Shown: positions 1 to 12,000 of the stretch, piece by piece | Position numbering within the stretch: position 1 is the first letter of the stretch | Layout of the letters: each line of letters begins with the position of its first letter | Assembly (NCBI GenBank): GCA_016946835.1 | Contig: JACVTC010000120.1 | Span: forward strand, 135,001-182,500 | Direction of reading: 5' to 3' | DNA length: 47,500 nt | DNA from: Neocallimastix lanati (nom. inval.) | Lineage: Eukaryota > Neocallimastigomycota > Neocallimastigomycetes > Neocallimastigales > Neocallimastigaceae | Position numbers and translations under genes: made by a program | The notes under the pieces: generated by a model | Database searches by the model: none | What the model saw: only the letters and a program-made list of their open reading frames with translations | What the model was told of the DNA's origin: nothing

Positions 1-105
1 ATTTGGGAAGTTTAAATAATTCATCTGGTAATTCTTTTATTTCATTTGCATGTAATCCTCTATTAAATATTAATAAGTGTATATAAATTAATTCTTTTAT
101 TCATT

Positions 106-141
<36 letters not shown>

Positions 142-1280
142 TTTTCAATAATAATTTTAACTATTAATTAATATACTTTACAATTCTTTTAATTCTTTTA
201 ATTGATTTATTGAAGATGGAATTGTTTCAATTTTATTTTCACTAAGATTTCTATTAATATTTTTAATTATTTAATTATTTAATATTATATATATTATATT
301 ATATATATAAATATTTAGTATATTAAAGGCTTACATTTTATTTAATTTTTTTAAATTAAACAATTCAACAGGAAGGTTTGTTATTGTATTGTTAGATAGA
401 TCTCTATAAATTTTAAATAAATATTAAAAATAATGAAAAATATATTAAAAAAATGATAATAAATAATTATAATTATTAATATATATATATATACATTTAA
501 TTTTATAATAATATTATCTAATAATTATTATATATATATTTTTACAAAACTTCCAGCCCTGCTAAGTTTGTTATAGATGGCGGAATAATCTCGATTTGAT
601 TAGAATGAAGAACTCTTATTATTTATTTAAGTTTAAAATTTTAATTATTTGTTTATTTATTAAAGAAATTAATATTATATAGGTATATAATTTATTAAAT
701 CCTTACAATTTTTTTAAACTAGGTAATTCAAGTATACTAGAAGGTATTTCTTTCATTGGATGTTCAATTAAACGACTATTTATTATGTATATATTTATTA
801 ATATATTAAAAATCATATATGTAATTCAATATATTTACATAATTATATCAATATCTTAATTTTTACAATGTTTCTAGTCTTGTAAATTTTGGAAATTGTA
901 AAAAATTATGATTTTCGAAACCCCTCCTTCATATATATTATATTTAATAATGAAAAATATTTATTTTTATATTTAGTTATATATATTTTAATATTCTTTC
1001 ATAAAGTAATAAGTATGCTATTATATTTAAATTATTACAGTCCAAGATATGTAATATATCCTTCATTATCACAAGTTGTTCCGTCTTCATTGCAGCAATC
1101 ATTATTATTCGTAAAAACCCAATTGAAATAGGAATATAATTCATAACAATCTCCTTGTTTTATAGGAGTGAATCCAATACCAAGTCCCTGAATTCCTTGT
1201 CCTGATACTGTGTAGTAAAAGGATAATATATTTTCTAAAGATAGTAATAATACAAAATGAAGTAGTTTCATTTTTTTCAT
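1..1280 (-). CDS. Secreted leucine-rich-repeat protein, 5' part (partial at window edge)
   Basis: Exons on the minus strand: 1039-1280, 867-926, 707-775, 546-614, 335-403, 182-250 and 1-59 (cut by the window edge). All joins keep frame (phase 2) with GT..AG introns. Exon 1 encodes a likely signal peptide (MKKMKLLHFVLLLSL) and a Cys-rich cap with C45, C62, C63 and C70 in the pattern DCCNEDGTTCDNEGYIT, which resembles the N-terminal cap of secreted LRR proteins. Exon 2 is 60 nt. Every complete exon after it is exactly 69 nt, or 23 residues, and carries one LRR unit of the type N-x-I-x-x-I-P-x-S-I-x-x-L-x-x-L. The protein is therefore probably secreted or cell-surface and built for protein binding; its partner is unknown. 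Such proteins are common in anaerobic fungi (general knowledge). A second Met at residue 4 could be the start. The exon 2 acceptor could lie 3 nt further in. The 3' part lies outside the window. Confidence 0.85.
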
Positions 1281-1557
1281 ATAATATTTTTGCTCTTATG
1301 TATATTTATAACAGAAATAGAAGTTTTAATAAGAATTTTTTATAATATTTTTAATAATATAAAAATTTTTATAGTTTAGATAAAAAAAAATATTTATTAT
1401 ATATATTAAAATATGTATTTAAATATATTAATATTTATATATATTTTTATTTCTTAATATGATATTTTCATAATCCACCCTATATTTTATTTTATTATTA
1501 TTTATAAAAAAATTTTATTAACATAAAAATATAATAAACCACTTTCAGTTTTTTTTT
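1281..1557. other. Upstream region of the LRR gene
   Basis: AT-rich sequence directly 5' of the LRR gene start on the minus strand. It should hold that gene's promoter and 5' UTR, but no recognisable element can be singled out against the A/T background. Confidence 0.4.
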
Positions 1558-1560
1558 TCA

Positions 1561-1563
<3 letters not shown>

Positions 1564-1642
<79 letters not shown>

Positions 1643-1713
1643 GTATTAGTATTAGTATTAGTATTAGTATTAGTATTAGTATTAGTATTAGTATTAGTAT
1701 TAGTATTAGTATT

Positions 1714-1794
<81 letters not shown>
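1564..1794. repeat. Compound microsatellite (TTA)n-(TTAGTA)n-(TTA)n
   Basis: About 23 TTA units, then about 14 hexamer units TTAGTA, then again about 25 TTA units. On the minus strand this reads as an open frame of Asn with alternating Asn-Thr, but it has no non-repeat coding context beyond a few residues. It is best treated as a simple repeat upstream of the LRR gene. Confidence 0.95.
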
Positions 1795-2082
1795 TAATTT
1801 TCTTTTCATTATTTTATTATATTATTTATTTATTGATTCTTAATAATTATTTATTTACTTATTTCTATTTATTTATCAAATAAATATATTTACAAAAAGT
1901 ATAGTTATGTATTTATTAATACTTATTAATACTTACCCTTGTTTTTTTATATTACATATGTATAAACTATCAATCTATATATATATATATTTAAAATTTT
2001 TTTATATTAATAATTTTTTAATTTTTTTTTATCCTTTATATATATCTACTTTAATCTGTCTTTTTATCCTTTTTTTTTTTAA

Positions 2083-2114
<32 letters not shown>

Positions 2115-3599
2115 ATTTATTTATAAAATAAAAATAAAAATAACAAGAAAGCTTTTTTTTTTGGTTCCATGGTTTTTCCTATATAAATAATTTCTCTCCA
2201 CATAAGAATTTTTATTATTTTTTTACTTTTTCTTTTCAATAATTAAAATATATATGTATCATAATAATAATAATAATAATATATATGTATATATTATATA
2301 TGGTATTATATAAAATATTTAATTAAATGAAAAAAAAAATTAAATAAGAATTTAAGTTTGAAACAAATATGATGAATATATGAAAATATATTATATATAA
2401 AGAAAAAAATAAAAATGCATTTTTATATATTAAATTTAATATCTTCACTTCAATAATGTCCTGTATAAAAAATTGTATTTATTTAATTATATTTAATATT
2501 GATAATGAAAATTCTTCAAACATTATCTCCTTCCCCCATAAGATACTCTCTTTTTTTTTCTTTTTTTTTTTGTTGAATGCTTTTTGTTTTATATAAAATG
2601 AAAAATGATTCAAAGAATTAAATACTATTTAAAAAAAAAAAAAAAAAAAAAAGAAAGAAAGATAGAAAGAAAGAAAGAAAAAATAAAATTCTCTTTATAA
2701 TAAAAAAAAAATTTTTTTTTTTAAAAAATAAAGAAAATGTCCTTAAAATGGTATTTCATAAAACAGGATTTAATATAATAAAAAAACAGAAAATAAAACT
2801 TATTTTTTTTTATTTTTTTATTTTTTTATTTTTTATTTTTTATTTTTAAATTAAACTACATAAATAATAAAAATCAAAACTTTTATTATAAGTTTATAAT
2901 AATTTTTTCTCTTCTTGAGTTTATTTCAATAATAAAACCATTATTTTTATTTTATCTTAATATTTGTACAATAAAAATTAGAAAATATAAATATTAATAA
3001 GTATTAAATATAATTATAGTCAATATCAAATATATATATATATATCCTTTATTTTATTGTTTTAAAAAAAATAATAATTTTTAAGATAATAAATATTCCT
3101 CTTTACAACAGATATTCATCTTTGCTTATATTTATTTAACATATAATTATCATGGTAATATTACATAAGTTTTTCTCATCGAAGATAAAAAAAACTAAAT
3201 AATTATATTCTTTTATCATTTATTATATATGTATATATATATTATTTTTTATTTTTATTTAAAATAATAATAAAGGTTAAAAAGTTATTAAATATATAAA
3301 AATTATTTTTCTAAATAAAAAAAAATATTAATTATAATATTTAAATATAATTTATTAAATTTTCACTTTTTTTAAAAAAAATTATGAAATTATGAATTAA
3401 TTTTTGATTAAGATAAAAGTTCAGCTTTGCTTGAAAAAATAGAAATAGAATAAATTCAAAGTTAATAAAAGTATGTTATTAGTAAAAGAAAAGAAAATTT
3501 TTTTATTCTTTTAATTATTGATATTATATAAAATATATTATTATATCAATAAAATAATAAATAATTAAATAATAAAATATTAATATGAATATTTATTAA

Positions 3600-3631
<32 letters not shown>

Positions 3632-4634
3632 AATTAATTAATTTCGGTACCACTGTACTGGGCATTGATAAAGTAAATAAATTTAAAAAAGTTTGTCAAG
3701 ATTTTTGGTTATACTACTCCTTTTATATTATATTAAACTATTATTAAAAAAAAAATCATAAAAAAAACTATATTAATCTTATTTTATTAATTATTTTTTT
3801 TAAAGTTTTCGAAATAATGATTTATTTTTCGTTAATATACATTTCATATATATATATATATAAAATATTTAGTTTTATTAATAATAATATTATTATTTAT
3901 AATTATTAAACGATTGTATTATTTTTATTATTATTATTACTTGCTATTATAAAGTTATCTTTAATGAAAATGTTCATTAAAGTTTCATATTCCTAATTGA
4001 TATATAAAGTTTCCACAACATAATAAAGGTCATTGATTTACTATATAATTACCCTAATGGCTTTCCTTCAATAATTATTATTGTCATTACAATGAAATGA
4101 CAAGTTGGTGCACATACCCCTAATACATGTTAAAAGTGGTCCACAGACCGTCCTGGGATGCACATCATGGCCATTTGGAACAAAAGTTCATTTTGGTTCT
4201 GAAAGTGCTCTATATGTTTTATATTGAAAAAATTCAGATATTCATCATAGTAAACGATTTAAAACAATAAATAATAAATTATTAATAAATATATAAATAC
4301 GTAAATAATAATTAATAATTAATAATAATAATAATAATAAATGAATGGACATATTCATATAGATATCAATAATTTAGCGAATAGTTATACATTAATAATG
4401 TAATGTATATGATTGATTAAAAATTTTAAATAATTTATTATTAAAACTTTAATTAACAATAAATTATACTAAACTAAAAATAATCAAATAAATATTTTAT
4501 AAAAAAAATGAAAAAGTTAAGAAATAATTGATTACTTAATAAATGATAAAAAAAAAAAAATTTAAAAAGAATATTTAAAAAAATTTTTAAAACATGAAAT
4601 AAATAGTAAAATATATTTTGTTAATATCTATTTT

Positions 4635-4674
<40 letters not shown>

Positions 4675-4932
4675 ATTAAATGTTATTAATTATTAAAATT
4701 TTAAATGTACATTATAAAAATTCTTATTAAAAAACTTTTATAATATTTTATTAAAAATATTAATAAAGATTATTAGGTCTGTTCAATGATTTTTATAATA
4801 AAAGTTATAGTATAGTACTTTATTAGATGCAAAATATTAAACATTCATTTATTGTCTTAATCTATAATAAACATATAGAGTTCCTTGGCTTTTTTACATG
4901 ATATAGTAAAGAAATCAAAGAACTTTTTTTGT
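1795..4932. other. Gene-poor AT-rich intergenic DNA
   Basis: No gene was recognised on either strand. It holds poly-A and poly-T tracts (for example 2631-2652, 4639-4671), an (AAAT)n block at 3598-3630, and AT dinucleotide runs. One GC-richer island at about 4090-4215 stands out and is discussed under findings. Confidence 0.6.
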
Positions 4933-5016
4933 ACTTTACTATATGAAGTTATAGATATTATTATAATTAAACTTTATATAAATTATAATAATATCTATAA
5001 CTTCATATAGTAAAGT
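4933..5016. repeat. Perfect 36-bp inverted repeat with 12-nt loop
   Basis: The left arm 4933-4968 and right arm 4981-5016 are exact reverse complements over 36 bases, separated by 12 bases. The arm begins ACTTTACTATATGAAG. A further inverted copy of the outer 11 bases (ATATAGTAAAG) lies at 4901-4911. It may be a miniature transposon remnant, a replication-derived palindrome or a hairpin RNA source; the sequence alone does not decide. Confidence 0.95.
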
Positions 5017-5052
5017 TTAATAAATATAATTGATTTTTTAATTTCTTTGTCT

Positions 5053-5086
<34 letters not shown>

Positions 5087-5860
5087 TCATTTTATTTTTA
5101 TTCTATTCTACTATTCTATCTTTATGATTTTATATAATTGATTTTATATTTCTATCTATTTATATATAATATATATTATTATATATTCAATTAAGGTTTT
5201 CAACATTTTTCATGATCGGAAAAGAGTAGTAAATAAAAATAATAATCTATAATACTGACTTTATTAAATTTATTAACAAAATTAAATTAATGTAATTGTA
5301 ATTTTAATGTACATATTACACAGCTAATAGTTAGAAATATATATATGTATATATTGTAATTTATGATTTAATTTATAATAAAATTTGTAAACCAAGAAAT
5401 TTTAGTTAAGTGAACCGATTAATATTGTATTTGATTCTAAAAGAATTTTTATTAATCATAATGCTCTCAAATATAACTTATTGTTTACATATTTGCATTT
5501 TTAACGGGCATTTTGCGTTCTACTACTATTTTTTTGTGTTATCAATAATTAGTATAATGAAGATATCAGAATGAAAAGTAATCATGAATAATATTCTTTT
5601 TTTTTTTTATGTGTGAAAAAGGATAAAAAAAAAAAAAAAAACTAATAAATGTACTTTTGTATATATAAGAAATAATAATAATAAGATTTATATTTTTTCA
5701 ATTAAGTTTATATTATGGACGTACTTATTAATTTTTTTTTATAGATAAATATTTAAAAATAATATATTAATTATGAAAGAAAAATGATATATTTAAAATA
5801 ATTATTGATAAACTAATAAATCTTCATGATTTTTCCCTTTGGGTTTCGTGCGAAGGGTTA
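5017..5860. other. AT-rich intergenic DNA
   Basis: No gene was seen. It contains a poly-T tract near 5058-5083, a poly-A tract near 5625-5640 and a short less AT-rich stretch near 5500-5530. No promoter, RNA gene or repeat family could be supported. Confidence 0.5.
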
Positions 5861-6420
5861 GGATTATGTGATACTCAGGGGAATCGTGTATTTCACAATG
5901 TGGCGTATAATATTTTTAAAATAAAGCCATACATTTTTAAGTTATTCTATACAATTATAAATAAATATATAAATAATTATTATTTTAAAAGAAATAATAA
6001 TATATTCTACTAAAAAAGAATTATAAAAAATTATTTTTACAATTTAATATTAATAAATTATATATATAAAAAAAGTATATTTATTAATTTAATTATTAAA
6101 GATACGCCACATTGCGAAATGCACGATTGCGAAACGCACTAGATTCGATACTCAGGTAGGTATGTTTTCGATATTTCTAACAATTTAAGAGTCCCATGGC
6201 GTAAGCCTTGTCTGAGAGGATTACAGTTTCCAGCTCCTCTGGGATGGTAAGGACGCCACCTATAGTGGGCTCTACTTTCCCTTAAGGTCATGTAAATTGC
6301 TTCTATATGGAGTCTCTTTGCTTATGGGGATTTGCAAAAATCGACGCCGTACCGGTATGGCAGTTAAACATACATCCATATTGACATATTAGGGAGACAA
6401 AAGTCTTCAGTCTTTAAAAA
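5840..6420. mobile_element. Probable decayed mobile-element remnant (GC-richer island)
   Basis: This block is clearly richer in G and C than its surroundings. It contains a 27-base inverted repeat (5882-5908 against 6102-6128, 25 of 27 matching) around about 190 bases of AT-rich DNA, and a repeated GATACTCAGG at 5870-5879 and 6147-6156. A minus-strand frame from 6321 to 6139 is open for 60 codons without a start near its beginning. Copy A of a dispersed repeat follows at 6638. Inverted repeat, relic frame and neighbouring dispersed repeat together suggest old transposon DNA. No transposase or reverse-transcriptase motif was recognised, so the class is unknown. Confidence 0.4.
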
Positions 6421-6637
6421 AAAAATAAAATAAAATAAAATAAACTAATGAACATAATATTATTTATTTAGATAAAAAAATTAATATTAATAATTTAATG
6501 AATATATAATTTATAATTTAAATAAATAATTCAAAAATTTAACAAAATAAATAGTTTAATGTATGTATAGTAATTATTGTAAATTAATTAATATTATTAT
6601 TTAAAATATACTTCATATATTAATTAATATTTACTAA

Positions 6638-6892
6638 GGAATTCCTAGCATTTAGGTACATATCATGTGTCAATGTATAGATAAATATTCTTCTTAAATG
6701 ATGTAGATATATTGTACTAAATTGTAATTTTTCTTACTTATATGCATTTGCCAAGGTGCCTCTACATATATCATTGGGTTAGGCTATACTGGCCTAACTC
6801 CAAAGGAAAGTTAAGAACTGGAGAAGCACTCCGAGAAAAAGCATACTGGTAAATTCTCAGCAATAATATTCCCTCTGCCTCTGAGGGGACTA

Positions 6893-6894
<2 letters not shown>
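6638..6894. mobile_element. Dispersed repeat, copy A
   Basis: This segment matches 24462-24799 (copy B) in the same orientation with many substitutions. Shared words include ACTCCGAGAAAAAGC (6828-6842 and 24627-24641), TTGGGTTAGG, ACATATCAT and GCAATAATAT, and both copies end in a GAGGGGxCTAAA motif. Copy A lacks about 100 bases present near the right end of copy B. It is directly followed by an (AAT)n tract. No coding capacity is seen, so it is a non-autonomous or decayed element of unknown class. Confidence 0.75.
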
Positions 6895-6982
<88 letters not shown>

Positions 6983-6989
6983 AAAAAAA
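6892..6989. repeat. (TAA)n microsatellite with poly-A tail
   Basis: About 27 TAA units followed by a run of about 18 A, starting exactly where copy A of the dispersed repeat ends. Such a repeat tail can be the 3' end of a retroposed element, but it could also be an independent microsatellite. Confidence 0.9.
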
Positions 6990-8798
6990 CATTATATAAT
7001 AATTAGATTATTTTATTTATTAAAAACAATTCGATTAGGAGAAATTAAAAAGAACAAATAAATATAAATATCAATTTTTGATATATTCATCAGATATAGT
7101 ATTATATATAAAAACAAAAATATTCATTAATTTATGTAAAAATATTACATTAATGTAAATAATCTATGCATTGTATGATTTTAACAACATAATTTAAATT
7201 CTTATTAATTTTTTTTTTTTTTTTTGGAAGTTTAATACGAATATTATAATTAACAAAATCTAATGTTTAATACTGTTTTATTATATTATCTTAATAGAAT
7301 GAAAAAAAAAAATTATTACTATATGTCGAATAAAGTAATACACTTTCTATTAATGATACTACAAACACAAAAAAAAACAAAAAGGAACTTTATATAGTTT
7401 ATATTTTTTTAGTTTAATATTAAATTTATTTCTTATTAAATATTTTTTTTTCTCTTTTTAAATAATAATTTTATATAGGAAATTTGCCCTACATCGAAAT
7501 ATAATTATATTTTAAAATAAGGTAAATTTTAATAATTAAAATTATAATAAATAACTAATATAATTATATTTTTTTTAGTCGGTATAGATCCCTATTTAAT
7601 TAAAATTTATTATTCAATTATTTATTATTTATTATTATTTATTATGTATTATTGATTATTGATTATTGATTATTGATTATTGATTATTGATTTTTGATTT
7701 TTGATTATTGATTATTCAATTATTGATTATTGATTATTGATTATTGATTATTGATTATTTTATTGATTATGAATAATTATTATCATTATTATTTTTTATT
7801 ATTAATAATACTCATTATTATTTTTATTAATTACTTATTATTGTTATTATATTATTATTATAATTATTTTAATTATATAAATAAAAATTTATTACAATAA
7901 TAAATAATTATTGACAAAATATTTTAATATTAAAAAAGAATTAAAAATAGGAAAAGAATACGTACTTATTACTTAAAAAAAAAAAAAGGATTATCATATT
8001 AATGGGTAAATTTTATGAAAGAGTTCAATTTACAGGTCCATTATAAATAGTATTATATAAAAAAAAAAAATCTCATTTTTAGTCAAACCTTTCCTATTTT
8101 TTTTAAACCTTGAAAATGAAATTAATTTAAATATTCCGAACTTTAATCTTTATTTGAATGAATGAAATCATAAATACTAAATAAATTAAATAAATGAATG
8201 GATATTTAATAGATAATTAGATAAATATTCCACAAAAATGAATATATAAATATTAAATAATTTAATAAATAATTTAATTAATAAATAAATGGATAGATCG
8301 TAAATGCTTCTCTTTTCATTTTCTTATTTATTCTTTTTTATTTCTTAATGAATAAATTATAATATTTAAACTTTATTAATTTTTGATATATAAGCAATTA
8401 ATATTTCTTTTCATTTCTTTTTTTTCTTATATATATAAAATAAAATATATATATATATATATAAATATAGATATACATATATATATTTTTTTTAATAACA
8501 AAAAAAAACCTAATAATAATAAAAAGTATAAATACTAAATATTTATAAAAAAAAAAAAAAAAAAAAAAAATAGAGAAATTTATATTTTTGTTTTTATCAA
8601 TTAAAATAAAATAAATATTTGAAGTGAAAATAAGGAAGAAATTAACAATTTAAAAATAAAATAACAATTTAATACTGATATTGTAAATATATAATTATTT
8701 AAAGGTGTGTGATATCAAAAATTATTTTTTCATTAAAACCTAAAAAAAAAATGCCTCCAAAATAAAAAATAATAGATATATAAAAAGTTTTTTATTTG

Positions 8799-8845
<47 letters not shown>

Positions 8846-9015
8846 GAGAAAGAGAATTATATATACTAAATTTTTTATTTGATATTAAATATAGATATAG
8901 TAAACTATAAATTTATGAAAATTTGAAATTTCCATTTTTTAATTATAACTTTTTAATATTAATGAAATCTCGTATTTATATTTAATAATAGATTTTATAT
9001 ATATATATATAATAA
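6990..9015. other. AT-rich intergenic DNA upstream of the M18 peptidase
   Basis: No gene was seen. It holds a 7-base minisatellite at about 7650-7759 (separate entry), long poly-A tracts (8550-8570, 8799-8839) and AT dinucleotide runs. The last few hundred bases should include the promoter of the M18 gene; no distinct motif can be named. Confidence 0.5.
7650..7759. repeat. 7-base tandem repeat (TTGATTA)n
   Basis: About 15 units of TTGATTA with a few variant units (TTTTGAT, TCAATTA). Two other loci in the window also have 7-base units (24044-24167 and 25889-25947), with different sequences. Confidence 0.9.
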
Positions 9016-12000
9016 ATGTCTTTGCTTCTCAAATCTATTCCAAATGCATCATTTGGATTACAGAATAAAATTTTACTATCTTCACTTTCAACAAAGAATC
9101 CATTAAATAATGCTTTATGTTCAAAATTAAAAACATATAATAGCTTACATTTAGGTAAGACTCTTATTTTATTATTATTATTGTTGTTGTTATTCAATTA
9201 TTAAGAGAAAATGTATCATGTTGAAGAAAAAGAAACATAAGAATTTAAATTTCAACTCTAGAAATGGATAAAAAATTTTTATTAAATAAATGAAATTATA
9301 TAATATATGTTAATTTTTCTGACATGAATAGTGGTTACAAAGAGAAAAAAAAAAAAAAGGATAAAATAAATTAAACTAATAATATTTAATATTTGTTAGA
9401 AAAGAACAATAAATAATGTAATAGAGATATTTATATCACAACAAACAAAAAATAATAATAATAATTAATGAAATAAACTTATTTAAAAATTTATTAGTAA
9501 TAATTGATAAAAATATTAAAAAAAAAAAAGAAATAATAAAATACTATATAATATAACATAAATAATAATCATATATATAAAAAACATATATATATATATA
9601 TTTTTTTTTCTTTTTTTTGAAGTTTTTAAAATTTTCTATTAGTATTATAAAGTATTATTTGTGTTAATATCTTATTGTTATTTGAAAATCCATAATATAT
9701 TTAGTATATTAGTAAAGATAAAATTAAAAATATTCTCAAAATTTATTATTAATTATGTGATATAAAATTTCAAATTCAAAAATATTTTAATTATTAAAAA
9801 ATTTTATTCATATTTAATAAAATCTGTAAATCTTTGAGAAATGATAGTAATATTAATTTGAGAGAATAATACTAAATGCATAATGTTTAATACTATTATT
9901 ATTATTATTTACCACTTTTTAGTAATTTAAAGTTTAAAATATAATCAAAATTTAGTATAAATATTACAATGTGACATTTCAAAAAATAAAAAAAAAAATA
10001 AAAAAAAAAATAAAAAAAAAAAAAAGGATTTTAATTATACAAGACAACAAATAGAATTTTTTTTCATTTCACTTTTATTATAAATAATTATTATTTATTA
10101 TTTAATTATTTTTACTTAGCAACTACAAGCAATATAAACCATAAATGTAGTATCATATTATTACAAAAATTTTATGTATGATCCATAAATTTTTTTCAAT
10201 ATATTAATTAATAATATATAGAATAGGAATATAATATATTAAAAATCATTCTAATATATTACACAATATATATTATATAGATAGACATTTAAGATTAAAT
10301 AAATTTTAAAATTTAATTATAATTATTCTTTTTAAATATAAAAAAAAATTATTAAATAAAAAAAGAAAAGAATGGATATATACAATTATTAATTAAAATA
10401 AAATAAAAGAATATTCAGATTTAATTAGAATAAATATATATATATATATATATATTTTATATAATAAATAAAATTAAATAATATTATTATTTAATAGCAT
10501 ATTCAAAAAAATATAGATTTATGTTTGAGTATTATATATAGAATTTAATATATTTCTTTAGGATTGAGTTATAAATACTAATAATATAAAATATATAATA
10601 TTTATTTATTTATTTATTTATAATTAATACTAATATAGCTACTGAATCCTCATTAAGTAGAAATAGTTTAAATAAAAATGACATCTTAAATAATTTAACT
10701 CCTCAAAGATTTATGACCACCAAGAAGTCTGAAGCTAATCAATTAAAGGAAAAATTATTCTATAAAAGAAAAAATGCAGGTTTAAGCATGAAGGAAGAAG
10801 ACATGAAAAAATCTAATGAATACAATGAAGACTACAAGCAATTCTTATCTCAATCAAAGATTGAAAGAGAATTTGCTGCCAATGCAATTGCCAGAGCGAA
10901 AGCTAAAGGTTTTAAGGAATATACTCCAGGTATGGGTTTAAAACCAGGAGATAAGATTTATGTCAATAATCGTAATAAGGCTGTTATCTTGGCTATTATT
11001 GGTCAGGAACCGGTGAAGGAAGGCGTTCACATCTGTGCTTCTCACATTGATTCTCCACGTCTTGATCTTAAGCAAGTTCCATTATATGAAGATAATGAAA
11101 TTGCCCTCTTCAAGACGCACTACTACGGTGGTATTAGAAAGTATCAATGGGCTGTTATTCCACTTGCTCTTCATGGTGTTGTCTATCGTAAGGATGGTAG
11201 TGTTATCCCTGTTAAGATTGGTGAAGATGAAAATGATCCAGTTTTCATTGTTACCGATTTATTACCACATCTTTCACAGGAACAAAACAAACGTTCCCTT
11301 CCCGAAGGTATTAAAGGAGAAGAATTAAACGTTGTGGTGGGTTCCCTTCCATTCCGTGATGATGACGCCAGTGAAAAAGTGAAGCTTAATATCGTCAAGA
11401 CCCTAAACGAAAAATACGGTATTATTGAAGAAGATTTCCTATCCGCCGAATTAGAAGTTGTTCCAGCCTTTAAGCCAAAAGATGTTGGTTTAGATCGTAG
11501 TTTTGTTGGGGCTTACGGTCAAGATGATAAAGTCTGTAGTTTTGCTTGTCTCCGAGCCATTCTCGATATTGACCATACTCCACAAAAGACGGCGGTAGTC
11601 TGTTTAGCCGATAAGGAAGAAATTGGTAGTGAAGGTAATACCGGGTTACGTTCCTCCTTCCTTAAATATTTTGTTCATGATATCGCCGAGGAATTCGGCT
11701 GTAAGGGAAGACATGTTCTTTCCAAATCAGAATGTTTATCCGCAGATGTCACCGTTGCTGTAGATCCAACGTTCTCAGATGTCACCGAGAAGCGTAATGC
11801 CTGTTACATGAATTGTGGTGTTGGTATCTGCAAGTATACCGGGGCCAGAGGTAAATCAGGATCGAATGATGCCCATGCCGAATTTGTGGGTAGAATTCGT
11901 ACCCTTATGGACAAGCATGGAGTAGTTTGGCAAACCGGTGAATTGGGTCGAGTAGATTTAGGTGGAGGTGGTACCGTTGCCGCGTTTGTTGCCGATCTTG

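Noticed and set aside
889-1131. Plus-strand frame of 80 codons
   Set aside because: It lies opposite the first two exons of the LRR gene and has no family likeness; the minus strand has the signal peptide, Cys cap and splice sites.
1558-1809. Minus-strand poly-Asn frame
   Set aside because: It is only a translated microsatellite with seven ordinary residues.
6771-6992. Minus-strand frame starting in poly-A and (TAA)n
   Set aside because: It is formed by the simple repeat plus part of dispersed repeat copy A, with no homology or context.
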